A stretch of DNA of 64,000 nt from Marasmius tenuissimus. Taxonomy: Eukaryota > Basidiomycota > Agaricomycetes > Agaricales > Marasmiaceae. Shown piece by piece: positions 21,763 through 32,805 of this stretch (its first letter is position 1; the number at the start of each line of letters is the position of its first letter). The DNA is taken from the NCBI GenBank assembly GCA_029532415.1, contig JAQOTA010000054.1:558001-622000 (forward strand), written 5' to 3'. The position numbers and the translations under genes are program-made. The notes beneath the pieces were generated by a model that worked only from the letters and a program-made list of their open reading frames with translations, had not been told where the DNA came from and did no database searches.

Positions 21763-23600
21763 TTAAAATTGTGTACAGATACCAAATGCTTCAATCCAAA
21801 GTAATCTACGGCTGTCCATATCTCGGTTTGAAGCAAAGGGAAGGGAGTCTAAATGCGAATGTAGTAGCTGTAATTGGTCGGTGGTGAGAGGGCAATCCGG
21901 GGATTGAACTTCTACATGGGAAAAGTGGTCGGGAATATGAGTAGTAAAGGGATTCGTAGAGTCTTCAGAGTCCATGAGGTTGGAATTGTTATGATGTGCC
22001 AAAACCGCTGGATCTTCCATATCCTCCCAGTCAACTCCATACCCATCCCTATCCTCTTGAGAGGCAAGACTGCCTACTAAATGGTCATCCTCGATGTTCA
22101 TGATACTATCCATACCCCGAAGGCCATTTTCCATCATTCCAAAGGTAAAGAGTTCGACAGGGGATTGAGATCTCTGGTGTCGCAGTGTGAGGGGATGTCG
22201 ATTCCATGCCTCTGCCCATGCCAACGCGTCCTCATTGATGGAGGGAAGGAAGAGATGTTGCAGAAGCCAGATATGCGTGTTGTTGTTGACGTTGAGCCCA
22301 TCGTGAACCTCCAGCTCTTGGAAAAAGAACTTCCATTTTGCTCCGAAACCAAGGGTCACATCTCTCCATAACCGCTCGATTCGGATATTGTGAACACTCC
22401 TGTAACACCAAATCAGTGTTAAGACTAACAAGAAAGACATGAAGAGAGAAAACCTACTTTCCATACAAATACGACCCTCAATCCCTTCCCCGCACCGTTT
22501 CCATATAATCCGCCACCATACCATTTTCGGTACCATGATCTCCGCGAACTCGACTGGGGCATCCGTGAACTTGCAAGGCCTCCACAAACAAGTCTAGGAC
22601 AGTATCAGGCCGATTATTGTTGTTTGCCTGGATGCCTGTGACGAGACGAGAGAATCCATCAATGAATGCGTGAATTACGATCTTGTATCAAATAAGGCCT
22701 AAACTGTCGTCAAAACCAATATGTTTTATAGTTATGATCAAAGCTTACCATGTTGCCCATCATGGTGCCAAAGGGAGTTTGGACCCGGAACAGTGTAGAT
22801 CCTCCTGGTGATGCGCCTTACGCCGAATGACTGTGTCGGAAGTCCTACCACTCGAGCATATGAGGCCTGTACTCTGGATCGTGGTACATGGACACCCATG
22901 TACTTGAGATGACCATGAATAAGGCGCCGACCAAATGATGGAAAAGCTGTGATTATGCTCTGGATAGCATCATCAAGGGCCTCGTCTGTAATGTCGGACA
23001 CTGCCCCGTAGATGATCTGTAGACACGCATCACAAGCCCCTTGTCGGTTTCGTATTCGACATAAACTGGCTCTCTGGGTTCCACCAATCCTTGCTCCAAG
23101 GCCCGCCTTCACAATGTTCGTACATGAACCTGAAGGATCCCTGCCAGTCGTTTCATTCTACGCATGTCTACTGCTAGACTGAGAAGATGGGGATCTATCA
23201 CTTTCCGAGGCCTCCCTGGTCCGCGGGGAGCAGTGTCGTTAGTTTGTTCGGGAAAAGGAAAAGGTCGATCTGGGGGGTCGACAACATTGTTGCGCATCTG
23301 GTCCAAAGCAAGTATCATCTCCAGTAGACTTTCTGTCATGGTCTCGAGGTCATCGGGATTGAATAGTCTGTAGTGCTGAGCATACTAGTCAGTATAGACC
23401 GAAATATTGAGGGAGAGAAAAAAAAAATACAACAGATTACTTACCTGCTGCAACCGCTGTTGAAATAAAATTACTTCGCGTACAACTGTAGGTCCTTGTT
23501 CTACATTGTGAGTTTGAAGGATGACCGAAACTGTTCTTCCCAGTTCTTCGTAGGCTTGAACAAAATTCACAATAATGCCGTCCTGTCGCGGGGCAGCCAT
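21763..23600 (-). pseudogene. retroviral-type (DDE) integrase gene, broken by stops
   Basis: The gene starts MAAPRQDGIIVNFVQAYEEL and passes through GRPRKVIDPHLLSLAVDMRR, a helix-turn-helix-like region, to the integrase core: GPNSLWHHDGQHG (first Asp), VIHAFIDGFSRLV, CPSRVRGDHGTEN (second Asp) and SVHNIRIERLW, then THIWLLQHLFLPSINEDALA. This core type occurs as multicopy, transposon-derived genes in Agaricomycetes. The copy is dead: TGA stops at 23109-23111, 22688-22690 and 22478-22480 each stand where I expect Arg (CGA), and one base is missing near 23000 (frame moves from YRSSTG to VSDITDEALDD). Introns near 22747-22703 and 22468-22402 still splice. The start lies 30 bp from the divergent F-box gene. 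Confidence 0.72.
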
Positions 23601-23630
23601 GGCGGTCAGTGCAAAAGAAGCGCGTGCATC

Positions 23631-24881
23631 ATGGCTTCTTCCATTGCCTTCACCGTAACAGAACTCTTGAACAACACTCTATCTTTTCTCTCCTCCATCG
23701 ACCTGAAGAGCGCCATTCTTGTCTGCAAAAATTTTCAGGAAACAGGAGAGAGGATGCTCCACAGTGATTTGAAGCTCACCCCCAAAAAAGTGGACATTGC
23801 AGAGGGCTATGTCGAGCGCACCGCAGGAAATTCATCCTTCAAAAAACTAGAAATGGACCTTGCCGTAGATTTTTGGCGGATCATATCGATTTTGCGCCTG
23901 TTGCCCCACAGATCCCGGTCAGGAATCACTTCTCTCGAGATCTCTGCATCAACACATTCCATCTCCCCCGGTTGGGCTGAGACCACCGACAAGCTCTCCA
24001 GCCGCCTCAGGACTCTTCTTCCTGCTGTGGTCTCCTTGGTCATACAACCCATCCACTACAGCCTGCAGGAAAAAATGTTGCAGTCGTTTTCGGCCGTAAC
24101 GACTCTCACCCTCTTTGAAGGACTGACGACAATTCATGGGCATGAATGGTCCACCTTTGTGCTACCCTCCCTGACCAACTTGACATTGGTCACTTCCAAC
24201 GAGACCTCCACCAACTTACTTCCACTGGTGGACCGTTATCTCTGCACAGCACGTTTGACGCACCTCACCATTGCACTTCATTCAAGGGACAGATCCCAAT
24301 TTGAAGCTATCCCTCGACTTTGTCGCACGTACCAACCGACCTTGTCATTCCTTAGGATTATTGGATCTGACGGCTTAGATGTGTATTCAGGTAAGCTTTC
24401 CAAAGCGTGCTGTTTAATCAAATTACGAGTACTCACAAGCTGCCTCGCAGATGACTTTTTCATTGAGCCCATCCCATCCAGTGGAAAGCTCCGCGAAATC
24501 GACATTGAATCATGCATCATGCATGTATTCCTACCTTTCGAAGGAAACCAGGCCTTTCCAGCACTCGAGACCCTGGTTATCGAGGCCAGCTTCCGAGCTA
24601 TCGATAAAGGATGGGGGAGCACCAACTGGGAACGCATCGTTGAGGTTATTGATAGGCTTCGCTCTGTATCCGCGAAGCTTTCTACTGTTTCGTGCGGCTA
24701 TCGCCGAGGAGAACCAGTCCAGGGATATGGTTGTAGGGACGTGTTCATGAAGCGTTTGAAGGAGGCAGCCGCAGGATCTACCTTGGGCTTCCCTGTTGAA
24801 CAGGTTTGTCGCCCCGAACTTCCGAGATACTGGCGACTAACAGACAGCCAGCACCCTTGGGGAGATTTGGCTAACGATTAG
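23631..24881 (+). CDS. F-box/LRR-type protein
   Basis: F-box proteins select substrates for SCF ubiquitin ligases. The chosen Met gives MASSIAFTVTELLNNTLSFL followed by DLKSAILVCKNFQETGERML, the classical F-box helix pattern with L-V-C-K; the open frame starts upstream but that part is not conserved. The rest is leucine-rich without clear repeats, as is usual in the large Agaricomycete family. One intron, 24391-24450, is exactly 60 nt with GTAAGC and CGCAG ends; being a multiple of three and stop-free it hides inside the open frame. The two exons give 396 residues. Ending PWGDLAND. The start is only 30 bp from the start of the integrase relic on the other strand, leaving hardly any room for a promoter. 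Confidence 0.7.
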   Translation: MASSIAFTVTELLNNTLSFLSSIDLKSAILVCKNFQETGERMLHSDLKLTPKKVDIAEGYVERTAGNSSFKKLEMDLAVDFWRIISILRLLPHRSRSGITSLEISASTHSISPGWAETTDKLSSRLRTLLPAVVSLVIQPIHYSLQEKMLQSFSAVTTLTLFEGLTTIHGHEWSTFVLPSLTNLTLVTSNETSTNLLPLVDRYLCTARLTHLTIALHSRDRSQFEAIPRLCRTYQPTLSFLRIIGSDGLDVYSGKLSKACCLIKLRVLTSCLADDFFIEPIPSSGKLREIDIESCIMHVFLPFEGNQAFPALETLVIEASFRAIDKGWGSTNWERIVEVIDRLRSVSAKLSTVSCGYRRGEPVQGYGCRDVFMKRLKEAAAGSTLGFPVEQVCRPELPRYWRLTDSQHPWGDLAND

Positions 24882-25056
24882 TTGATAAACAGGTTTTTCC
24901 ATTGCTTGTAGTAGTATACAGTACGCCGCTGTAGAATATGTCAGAATTTTTTTCCATATTAGAATTTCTGCGAAAACATACGCGTATGCGGTCAAGATGT
25001 GATGTGTCAGAACAAACATGGCAAGTCAGTAGCGCCCTGGAGTATGTCCAGGAAAT

Positions 25057-25223
25057 GTACCGGCGGGTCCGGAGATTTGGAACTGAGGTCCGTGATTATC
25101 GATCAAAGGCCGGGAATTTAGATGGCAGGCTGTAGATTCAGATGAGAGACCGGGAATTCAGATGGCAGGCCGTGAATACAAACCAGAGGCCGGGAATACG
25201 GGTGATAGGCCGTGAATTTAGGC
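25057..25223 (+). repeat. right array of 20-bp alternating repeats
   Basis: Eight 20-bp units in a row alternate between GCCGGGAAT-type and GCCGTGAAT-type, each followed by about 11 bases ending in CAG, GAG or AAG. The first two are more diverged. It is the same repeat family and the same alternation as at 5370-5725, but in opposite orientation, so the two arrays face each other as inverted subterminal repeats of the 5.4-25.2 kb region. Confidence 0.82.
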
Positions 25224-25275
25224 CAAAGAAATTATATTCAAAGTCGCAATACACGGTTTACTTTAATTTGTCCAC

Positions 25276-25638
25276 TATGAGTGTCCAAATGGGAAAAAAT
25301 TATTTTCCCGGTCCCGTACTAATTTCCCCCCCGGACTATCTCCCCCGTACTAATGTTCCCGTACTAGTTACTACGGGACCGGGAAATTATGTGTGCGCGT
25401 AGTATTCCCGGTCCCGCAAACAAATGTCCGGCATCTCCGCTTGGGCGCTTACCTGTTTCCCACATGTTTCCCACACATATCCCTCACCTTTGGGTGTGTC
25501 CCACAGGTCAGGCTTAGTTTACTAAGCTCCAGTAAGTATCAGAATATACTTTAATGCATACTAGGTCCGTGTCAGCCAAATCACTAACATTTCCAAGCTG
25601 GTTTGACTCTTCTACAGCAATATCATCACAGACAGGGT
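25276..25638 (+). repeat. left terminal inverted repeat
   Basis: This arm pairs with 29262-29624. It holds several tracts of CCGGTCCCG and GTACTA-like words, and inner blocks such as TTCCCACATGTTTCCCACAC shared by both arms. High identity between the arms suggests a fairly recent insertion or gene-conversion between arms. Confidence 0.85.
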
Positions 25639-25929
25639 GCCTAACTCCACATTTAGGCGATGATGGTTGAAAATTAGTGATCAATCAGCGGCATAAAAAG
25701 GGCAGTGAGTGATTATTTGATTGTATGGGTAGCTATGCTAGTACAATATGTACAAAGTTGCCAAAGAACGGAACAGCGGTGGATGCATGAGCAGTTGTAT
25801 GTACACTATAGATGAGATCAGGCTAGCGAGTGGCAACCACATGAAGGTATCACCATTGGCTAAAAGACTGGAGGGTAGATAAAGAGCATAGTGTTTGTGC
25901 AAGATCATTAAACAAGAAGAATGTGACAT

Positions 25930-28925
25930 CTAAAACCTAACCTCTGGAGCGTAGCCTTTGTAAGGATCAAAGAGGATTGTTGAATCATTTGTAGCAATGA
26001 GGGGTGAAGAGGCCCACTCAGATACGGAAGCCATAGAATGAAACACGGCTGATACTTCAATGTCTTCCTGCTCAGTGTCGGTGTTGTTGTATGTTGGAGA
26101 ATTGTGTGCATGCTTGGGCTCTGGATTGTGGACACCTGAGCCGCCAGCCAAGCCATCCTCTGAGTCGCTGCTGATGGTGTATGTAACTGGCCCTGTGAGG
26201 AAGAGTAAGTAATGAGTATTTCAAAATTATGTTGAATCACGTACTGTGCTTCCTCAGCTTGCGTGATGGCTCGGCAACTACAACCCCTGTACTCAACACA
26301 TCAGATGAGGACGCACTAGTATCCAACTCCAGTCCATCATTGTCAATGGGGCTGTCAACACAATCCAGTTCACCTGAGGAGAAATCCATAATACTATCAT
26401 GTTCCTCCTCAACACTGTGGGTGCGGGACTGTGAGGCTGGAAGGGGTCTCTTGGAAGGCTTACCCCAAGACTGGAGCACATCATGATTGATAGGTGAATG
26501 GGTTACTAGATATCAATGAACATTGGTAAGTGTAAAGGTGTATGCTGATATAAAATGAACGACCAACCAAAGTACAGAGTATGGTTAATGCCGGTGTGCC
26601 TTCCTTTGCTTCTGTCTGAACAGAGCCTACACAGATACTCAGCAAAGGTGGGGGTTGGATACTCCAATGCCCCAGCTGAGATCTCCAGCTGGCGGCAGTG
26701 TCCCATGCCGACAAGAGGTATTAACTGTGGAAGAAAATGTTGGTGCTCTGGAGACTCCCCTGGAACAAAACTGTGGTTGGGAACATCATCAAGGGAACGG
26801 AGGTAGCGAGTCAAGTCGGGAAGAATGGGCTGAGAAAGTTGAGCACATCATCAGCCTCAAGATCAAGAGGCAGATTCCAAGGCCTGTCCTTCATATTGCA
26901 CGCAGCCAGGTGTCAACTATGTTGCTGATTCATACCAGTGTTTCAACTCGTACCTCAATCGAGGTTGTGTCCTCTTAGTTGTTCTACATGTATGACAACA
27001 GTTGGGGGGAGAAATTGGGAAGGAGAGTCCATATCTGAGAATCACACTGGTAGAATTGTAGGGTGTACTTTGCGTTTCTTGCTCTCTGGGAATAATTCCA
27101 GATATGCTTCAGGGTTGAGAAATGTTGTTGGTGGCGCAGCTGTGCTGTTTTTTATAACCTCTGTTGAATTAATGAGTTAGTCACCCTTGAAAAGCAACAG
27201 GAATCAGCGATATAGTGAGCTCACAGTGGTCAACAAACAACTTTGTAATAGGATCCAATGTTACTGGCACCTCTTGATGGAGCGACATCCACAACGAGTC
27301 ACCAAGGACCAAATGGCCAAGGTTGGCATCTGTCACTTCCAGGCCAAGTTTGACATGTTCTGGTTCAAAAGGATCAAACAGCTTGATATCAGAATCCCCC
27401 CTGTTTCCAGATTCTAGGCTGTTCTCCCAGCCTGGAGAGTTCCTTCTACAGAAATTGTATGTATCAAAGCCAAATATGGTACAGAGAATACATACCTTGT
27501 ATGTCTGCACCAGGTCATACTCCCCGTATGTACACTGTGATTCATTCTGTGCATATACAGTGAGGAAGCTAGCATACTTCTCATGGTGTAAAATTGTTGG
27601 TGCAAGGACTGTGCCATACATAGCAAGTCAGATCAACTGCCTAGAGCAACATCAATATGTAGACAAGTGATCAAGTTGATGATGGCCATACCAGAAATCT
27701 TGGTGATACATCCCTGCTACAAATGTATAGAAAGTGAGAATTAACTGCGCAACACAGGATGGGTTTGTGACAACCTTTGTTGCATATTCCAGCCATGTGG
27801 AAAATCTCACTTGCTGTATAAACACCTGCCCCATGCATCACCTGGCATTCCCAAAATGCGGTGAAAGCAAGCTTGACTCTGCTTCTGTTGCCATTATCAT
27901 TCATGAACTCTTCCTCAATCCAGGCTGCCATTGCCTCCAGAAACTGAGGATAGTCATGAAAAACATCAGGAAGTTGCTCAATGTCATTCATTGAAGTCCA
28001 CCAATACAGCTAATATAAGCTGTAAGCTCCAATCAATGAGTAAGTGTAGAGAACTAACCTTGAAAAGCAGATCTTTGGTTGTGAATGCAAGAACATGTGT
28101 TTCAAACTCTATCGCAAGTCCGACCTTGAAAGCACAGTCCTGAATTCAAGAGTAAAGACAAAGAGTTTTTAGGTGGAGACACTGGACTACACAAACATTT
28201 TTGCAGACTCTTTTAATGACATCCCATTGCTCCAAGTCATAGAGTTGGGGAGATGTACGAAGCAAGTATTGAATCTAACCAATCAAAATAAATAACAGGA
28301 CTATTCAGGCTGATAAAGAATAAAATCACTTGCAATATCACTCCACCAAGGTCTACAACCATCTAATGGTTTGTCCCAGGAATTGATTGGGGTCCCTGTA
28401 CTTTTAGCCCCTTCAAGAGCTGAGTTGAAGTCAGCTTCTTTCCCAAGTTGAAATATCAGAGGAGGAGGATAGGGGGATACAGCCGGTTTTGACTGCTTTT
28501 GGGTCCTCTTTCAAGTTTTGATCCAGGTCTGATTCTAGCAAGATACCCACGCCTGGCAGGTGTATTGAGCAGTTCTTTTACAGCCTCTTTATTGGTATAA
28601 TCCGCCCATAAAGCCACAACACATAATGGTTTACGCCCATTCATCTTTTGAACAAGCTCAAAAGCATGCCACACCATGAGCACATGGCCTCTTCCCTTGC
28701 AGGTCTCAGGCATTCCTGCATCCAAAAGATAGTTGATAATTCAATGAGATTGATAAAATCAAGCCTTAAAGCAATATCCCCACCTACCCTATAATCCAAC
28801 AATAGGGATTCACTAATGTTGCAGCAAAGGGAGCCTGGAGAACAGATGGTGGTGGTTACTGGACAAGGAGTGTGCAATGCAGTTTCACAGCTGCAAGCAA
28901 TGAGCTGGCAATGAGGCACACACAT
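25930..28925 (-). CDS. multi-exon gene inside the 4.35-kb transposon, function unknown
   Basis: Coding-like exons follow each other on the - strand. From 5' to 3' they include LDAGMPETCKGRGHVLMVW and RKPLCVVALWADYTNKEAVK (about 28725-28540), IEQLPDVFHDYPQFLEAMAA with FWECQVMHGAGVYTASEIF (27985-27780), DPFEPEHVKLGLEVTDANLG (27400-27340) and LEYPTPTFAEYLCRLCSDRS (26680-26620). The last part, GKPSKRPLPASQSRTHSVEE onward, is acidic and Ser-rich (26470-25950). Introns of usual size separate them. I recognise no domain and no DDE-type or replication motif. It may be the element's own unrecognised protein or a captured host gene. Exon edges and start are not settled. Confidence 0.4.
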
Positions 28926-29261
28926 GATGTCAATGAGGCACAGGACCCACTAACATCAGCACCTGATGCAGAGTTAAGTGATAGGTCCTGAGTACTGTAC
29001 CATTTCAAGATATTCGTCAGGGGGTGTGACCTGTGACCAAAAGTTTCACTTTTTGGTTTCGACAGGAAGGTCGGTCCGCCGTGACTGACCGGAAATTTTT
29101 CCGAAACTCGTTGTTTTTGGGCAATTTCTGGGCCAAATTTGGGTTTGAACCTCGGAAAATTTTCGACAGTCAGGCCTGGGACGCGTGACAGGGTGTGACA
29201 TTTCACCATTTTTGGGTCCCCTGTGACGCGTGACCTGACGATCATCTCGAAATGGTACAGT

Positions 29262-29624
29262 ACCCTATCTGTAATAATATTGCTGTAGAGGGGTCAAACC
29301 AGCTTGGAAATGTTAGCTACTTGGCTGACATGAACCTAGTATGCATTAAGGTATATTCTGATACTTACTGGAGCTTAGTAAACTAAGCCTGACCTGTGGG
29401 ACGCACCCAAAGGTGAGGGATATGTGTGGGAAACATGTGGGAAACAGGTAAGCGCCCAAGCAGAGATGCCGGACATTTGTTTGCAGGACCGGGAATACTC
29501 CGCACGCGCAAAATTTCCCGGTCCCGTAGTAACTAGTACGAGTAAATGAGTACGGGGGAGATAGTCCGGGAGGGAAAATAGTCCGGGACCGGGAAAATAA
29601 TTTTTTCCCATTTGGACACTCATA
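29262..29624 (-). repeat. right terminal inverted repeat
   Basis: Reverse complement of the arm at 25276-25638, with the same block order through CTAGGT, GTCAGCCAA and TTTCCAAGCTGGTTTGAC to an inner limit near 29262. The outer end is followed by GTCCAC and, three bases into that, by the 9-bp duplication of the next element. Confidence 0.85.
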
Positions 29625-29636
29625 GTCCACTGGGGG

Positions 29637-30514
29637 TAGTCTCGAGCCAGACCTCCTGGGTGTCCATGCGCTATCTTATCTTATCCCGTTACTCTGTGTA
29701 GCTTCCCGATTTAGATAATTACAGTGTTTTTTATTATTTGTAGCTGGGACGGGCACACGGACACACCAGGAGGCACTAGGAAAAAAATACCACGTTATAT
29801 GCCTTTTGCCCAACCCAAAAATGCAAAAAACATTCTAAATACTTGCTATAGCGAAAAATGCAGCGAAAAGTTGGTGTAATCAATTGCACATTTTGAATTT
29901 TGCCTGAATATCCGCAAAATCAGATATTTAGACTGTTGATTCTATTTTTGAGTTTTGAAAACGCATCCAACATGGTATCTTTTTCCTAGTGAGGTCTGGT
30001 GCATTTGAACCGAGGGACCCTCCCTCGGTGACCGTGACATTTTACTTCCTACCTCTACGCTGCTCATCCGGTCAACCAACGTGTAGGAGGCCTCTAAGAC
30101 GGACATATCAACATGCTGGGTTTCTATCCAGACACCCCAAACATGCGGCATTGCCAAAAATACAGTGAAATTGAAGCAAACCTCTGAGGCACTACAGAGC
30201 TCCCCGTGATGACCTTGAGATCGTCTTCACCAATCAAGTTTGGCTTGTGCTGTTGACTTGAGCTTGCTGGCACTCTTACCTGTGACTAGATTTCTCATTA
30301 TAGCTGTTGATAAGTCATAGAAAGAGCGGAACTCTCTCGATTGTGATTCCAGCAAGCTATCTAATTGTGACGCGGTGTCACCGAGGGAGGGGCGCCCACT
30401 AAGGACTGCACCAGACCTCCGGGTGACGTCTCCCCTCCCATCAAACGAACAAACAAATGATAAACAAGAAATTATCTAAAAAGGGAAGTATCCCCGGAGG
30501 TCTGATCGAGACTA
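29637..30514. mobile_element. 0.88-kb Mutator-like non-autonomous element with 9-bp duplication
   Basis: The left end TAGTCTCGAGCCAGACCTCC recurs inverted at the right end as TAGTCTCGATCAGACCTCC. The 9-bp sequence CACTGGGGG stands perfectly on both sides (29628-29636 and 30515-30523). A 9-bp duplication is the hallmark of Mutator-like elements. Inside, a second inverted pair (GAGGTCTGGTGCA near 29991, TGCACCAGACCTC near 30405) and CCGAGGGA/TCCCTCGG words make it palindromic at two levels. It has no gene of its own. Confidence 0.82.
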
Positions 30515-30523
30515 CACTGGGGG

Positions 30524-31362
30524 CCCTTTTATCGAGTGGCGAATTGGCGTTGAATCAGCCGATTCTGTGATCATAACCGAAACGATAAAACATTCACCGT
30601 CAACCAAAAAGCTCCGACGAATCTGCGTATCTTCGGAGGCTTCGGGAGTTTAGGGTCTCTGTGGTATTTCATAGATTAGGTAGGATCAGGCACGGGGGTC
30701 CTAGATTGCTTGTCGTGGTCGTAGGACTTCAGGGAGGAGCCGAGTGGCCGCGATCGGGAATTCTATCTTCGCGTGGCCAATTCGGGGATAGTAACAATGA
30801 GTGGCCGATTCACAGATCGGAACGGAGATTGCCGCGAGAGACCAAAACGCACTGGTGACCTCTGGCTACCCACAAACGTTATCTCCCCGAAAAGAGTACT
30901 CTTCAAGCGAAATTAGATTTCAAATCAGTGATCACAGGAACTACGAGAACGTCGGAAGAAAATTGGAGAAAGGCTGAACCTTTCAGAATCCTCGGGCATG
31001 AAAAATTGCCGGTAAATGAATATCATGACACACTGAAGGCGAGCGAGAAAATACTAGCGAAAAAGCGAAGACGGGAGTAGCCAGATCAGTAGGAGCATCT
31101 GAGTAGCATGCAGCGAACACGACCACGATAAATACGGCGAGCAGAATCCATCATCAATTGTTGTGAGTGATTGAGCTAACGGAGATGAGATGTTCAAGTA
31201 TACTGTGTTGGTGAGGCATTCAGGGCTATGACCGTCGAGCGCAGATGTTGAAGGCATCGAGAAACTCACCAGTTGAAGGAAAGGGCATACAGTTAGAGAT
31301 ACTTACAAAATAAATTTATTGGAGCATGGTGTGGTTCAACTTGATATCCGTTTGTGAGATGC
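30524..31362. other. no recognised gene
   Basis: Short frames on both strands carry no domain. The stretch up to about 30900 is rich in GATTC/CGGAA words and may be a continuation of transposon-derived sequence. The 3' flank of the DUF6699 gene occupies the right end. Confidence 0.4.
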
Positions 31363-32805
31363 TTATGGCCAGCCCCGTTGACGCGGATAGGCACCAAATT
31401 GCTGAACCCATTGATGAGCCCATTGCTGAGGGTGCGGGTGGAATTGCGGTTGCGATGAGAACTGGGGCCGAACTTGAGCTTGAGGTGGCCATCGCTGAGC
31501 ATGTTGAATGCAATCAACCAGCCAAACCTCGTCGCTCTGCTGCCTCAGCCCTTGAAAGTAAAGAGCTGATGCACCAAAAATAGAGCCCCTCGAGGGTCTT
31601 CCTGTTATCGGAGCCGTCTGCTGACGTGCCAACATGTTAAACTCGTCGGCCGTCAACGGAGCCTTTAACAATTCATACATCGCTTCGAGCACATCAATGC
31701 ATCGAATTCCCTCTGGTCGGACGAGGTCGTAGGTCCAACCAGCTTTGGTTGCGAAGACGAGTGTCATGTGGCGAAGGGGACTATGAACCGAGGCAGGTTC
31801 TTCGAGAAGCGAGCTGGCATCCCTGTAGCATTGCCATGAAGTGTCGTAGATCCATGCAGACAGCACGGTATGCTGAGCAGGATACGGTAGTAAGCGCATT
31901 GGGAGCTCCTGGCGGGGGTGAAAGCGCGGGTCGAACCCTTTCTCGTAGGATGCATATGCCCGAGGACGCATCAACTTGGAGCCACCGCTCTCCTGGTTCG
32001 TGAGGAGCCAGTACAAGGAGATCTTCGAGGACTTGAGCGGAACTGTTATGTAGTGTTATTGGATGTTTGAATAGCTTGAACGAAATTGAATGACTCACTT
32101 ATTCTCTTCGGGCCTATTCCCATAACTCAACGGTCGAGTTAGCATACCGACGACTTCGAATACCACAAGGGAAACGTACCAGCGTGAGACGCAGGTGAGT
32201 GTCCTATATCACTCATAGTCGTGCCCGTACGCGCCACCTGAGGGCCATCGTCGTCATCGTAGATGACAGGTCTCTGGGCAGCTGAAGGTCCTGCAGGTAG
32301 AGTAATCAGCATATGGGGATTCTGCGTCGCAGATCTCGCACCATTCCGCCTATTCGTGGAACCTGGTTCCTTGAGGATACCCTTTCTCGGTATCATGACC
32401 CCTATCGGAACCTCAGTGGATAGATATAAGATGCACGATTCGGGACTCACTGTGAGCCGAGGGGGCCCTATCATTTGCTTGTGTACTTGAAGACGTGCTA
32501 TGGCTTGTACCGTAAGAGAAAGGGGGAGGGCTTGGAGAGGGCGATGGTGTTGGAGTTCGGTGTAAGGGTGCGGGTGTGGGGCGGGATCGCCTGGGATAAG
32601 GAGTGGCAGACCGTGAAGTCGAGGCGGTAGACGGAGCCAATGGGTTCATAAGAGCACTCAAAGAGACTGGAGACGAATAGGCTGAGGAAACGGTGGAGTT
32701 GGTAGCTCGAGAGCTTAAGCCAACGGCTGGACTACCGGGTGGGAGCGTGACACTGCACATCCTAGGTGCCCCTGGGATCCTGGTGCCATCAAAGGGGAAA
32801 CTCAT
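31363..32805 (-). CDS. DUF6699 domain protein
   Basis: DUF6699 proteins are common, functionally unknown proteins of Agaricomycetes. The N-terminal exon starts MSFPFDGTRIPGAPRMCSV and is low-complexity, rich in Ser, Pro and Thr. A middle exon carries MIPRKGILKEPGSTNRRNG and YDDDDGPQVARTGTTMSD. The domain itself is in the last large exon: WQCYRDASSLLEEPASVHS, HMTLVFATKAGWTYDLVRP, then IRCIDVLEAMYELLKAPLTA with DEFNML, which is the family signature. The C-terminus is Gln/Pro/His-rich and ends RQRGWP. The first join is uncertain in phase. No clue to regulation or partner is visible. Confidence 0.62.

Larger units (their letters stand above)
25276..29624. mobile_element. 4.35-kb DNA transposon with 363-bp terminal inverted repeats
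   Basis: The first 363 bp (25276-25638) recur inverted at 29262-29624 with only scattered mismatches. The ends read TATGAGTGTCCAAATGGG. The 6-bp sequence GTCCAC lies directly outside both ends (25270-25275 and 29625-29630) and would be the target duplication. The inside holds one multi-exon region on the - strand (about 25930-28925). No transposase motif was recognised, so the element may be non-autonomous with a captured gene, or its transposase is of a type I do not know. Confidence 0.85.

Noticed and set aside
23496..23630. Upstream start for the F-box protein
   Set aside because: The extra 45 residues overlap the integrase start on the other strand and do not resemble an F-box N-terminus; the Met at 23631 directly precedes the F-box.
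5884..24881. KDZ transposase or Starship captain in the accessory region
   Set aside because: I looked for KDZ CxC-type transposase motifs and for a tyrosine recombinase (DUF3435) and saw neither; the only recombinase-like gene is the DDE integrase relic.
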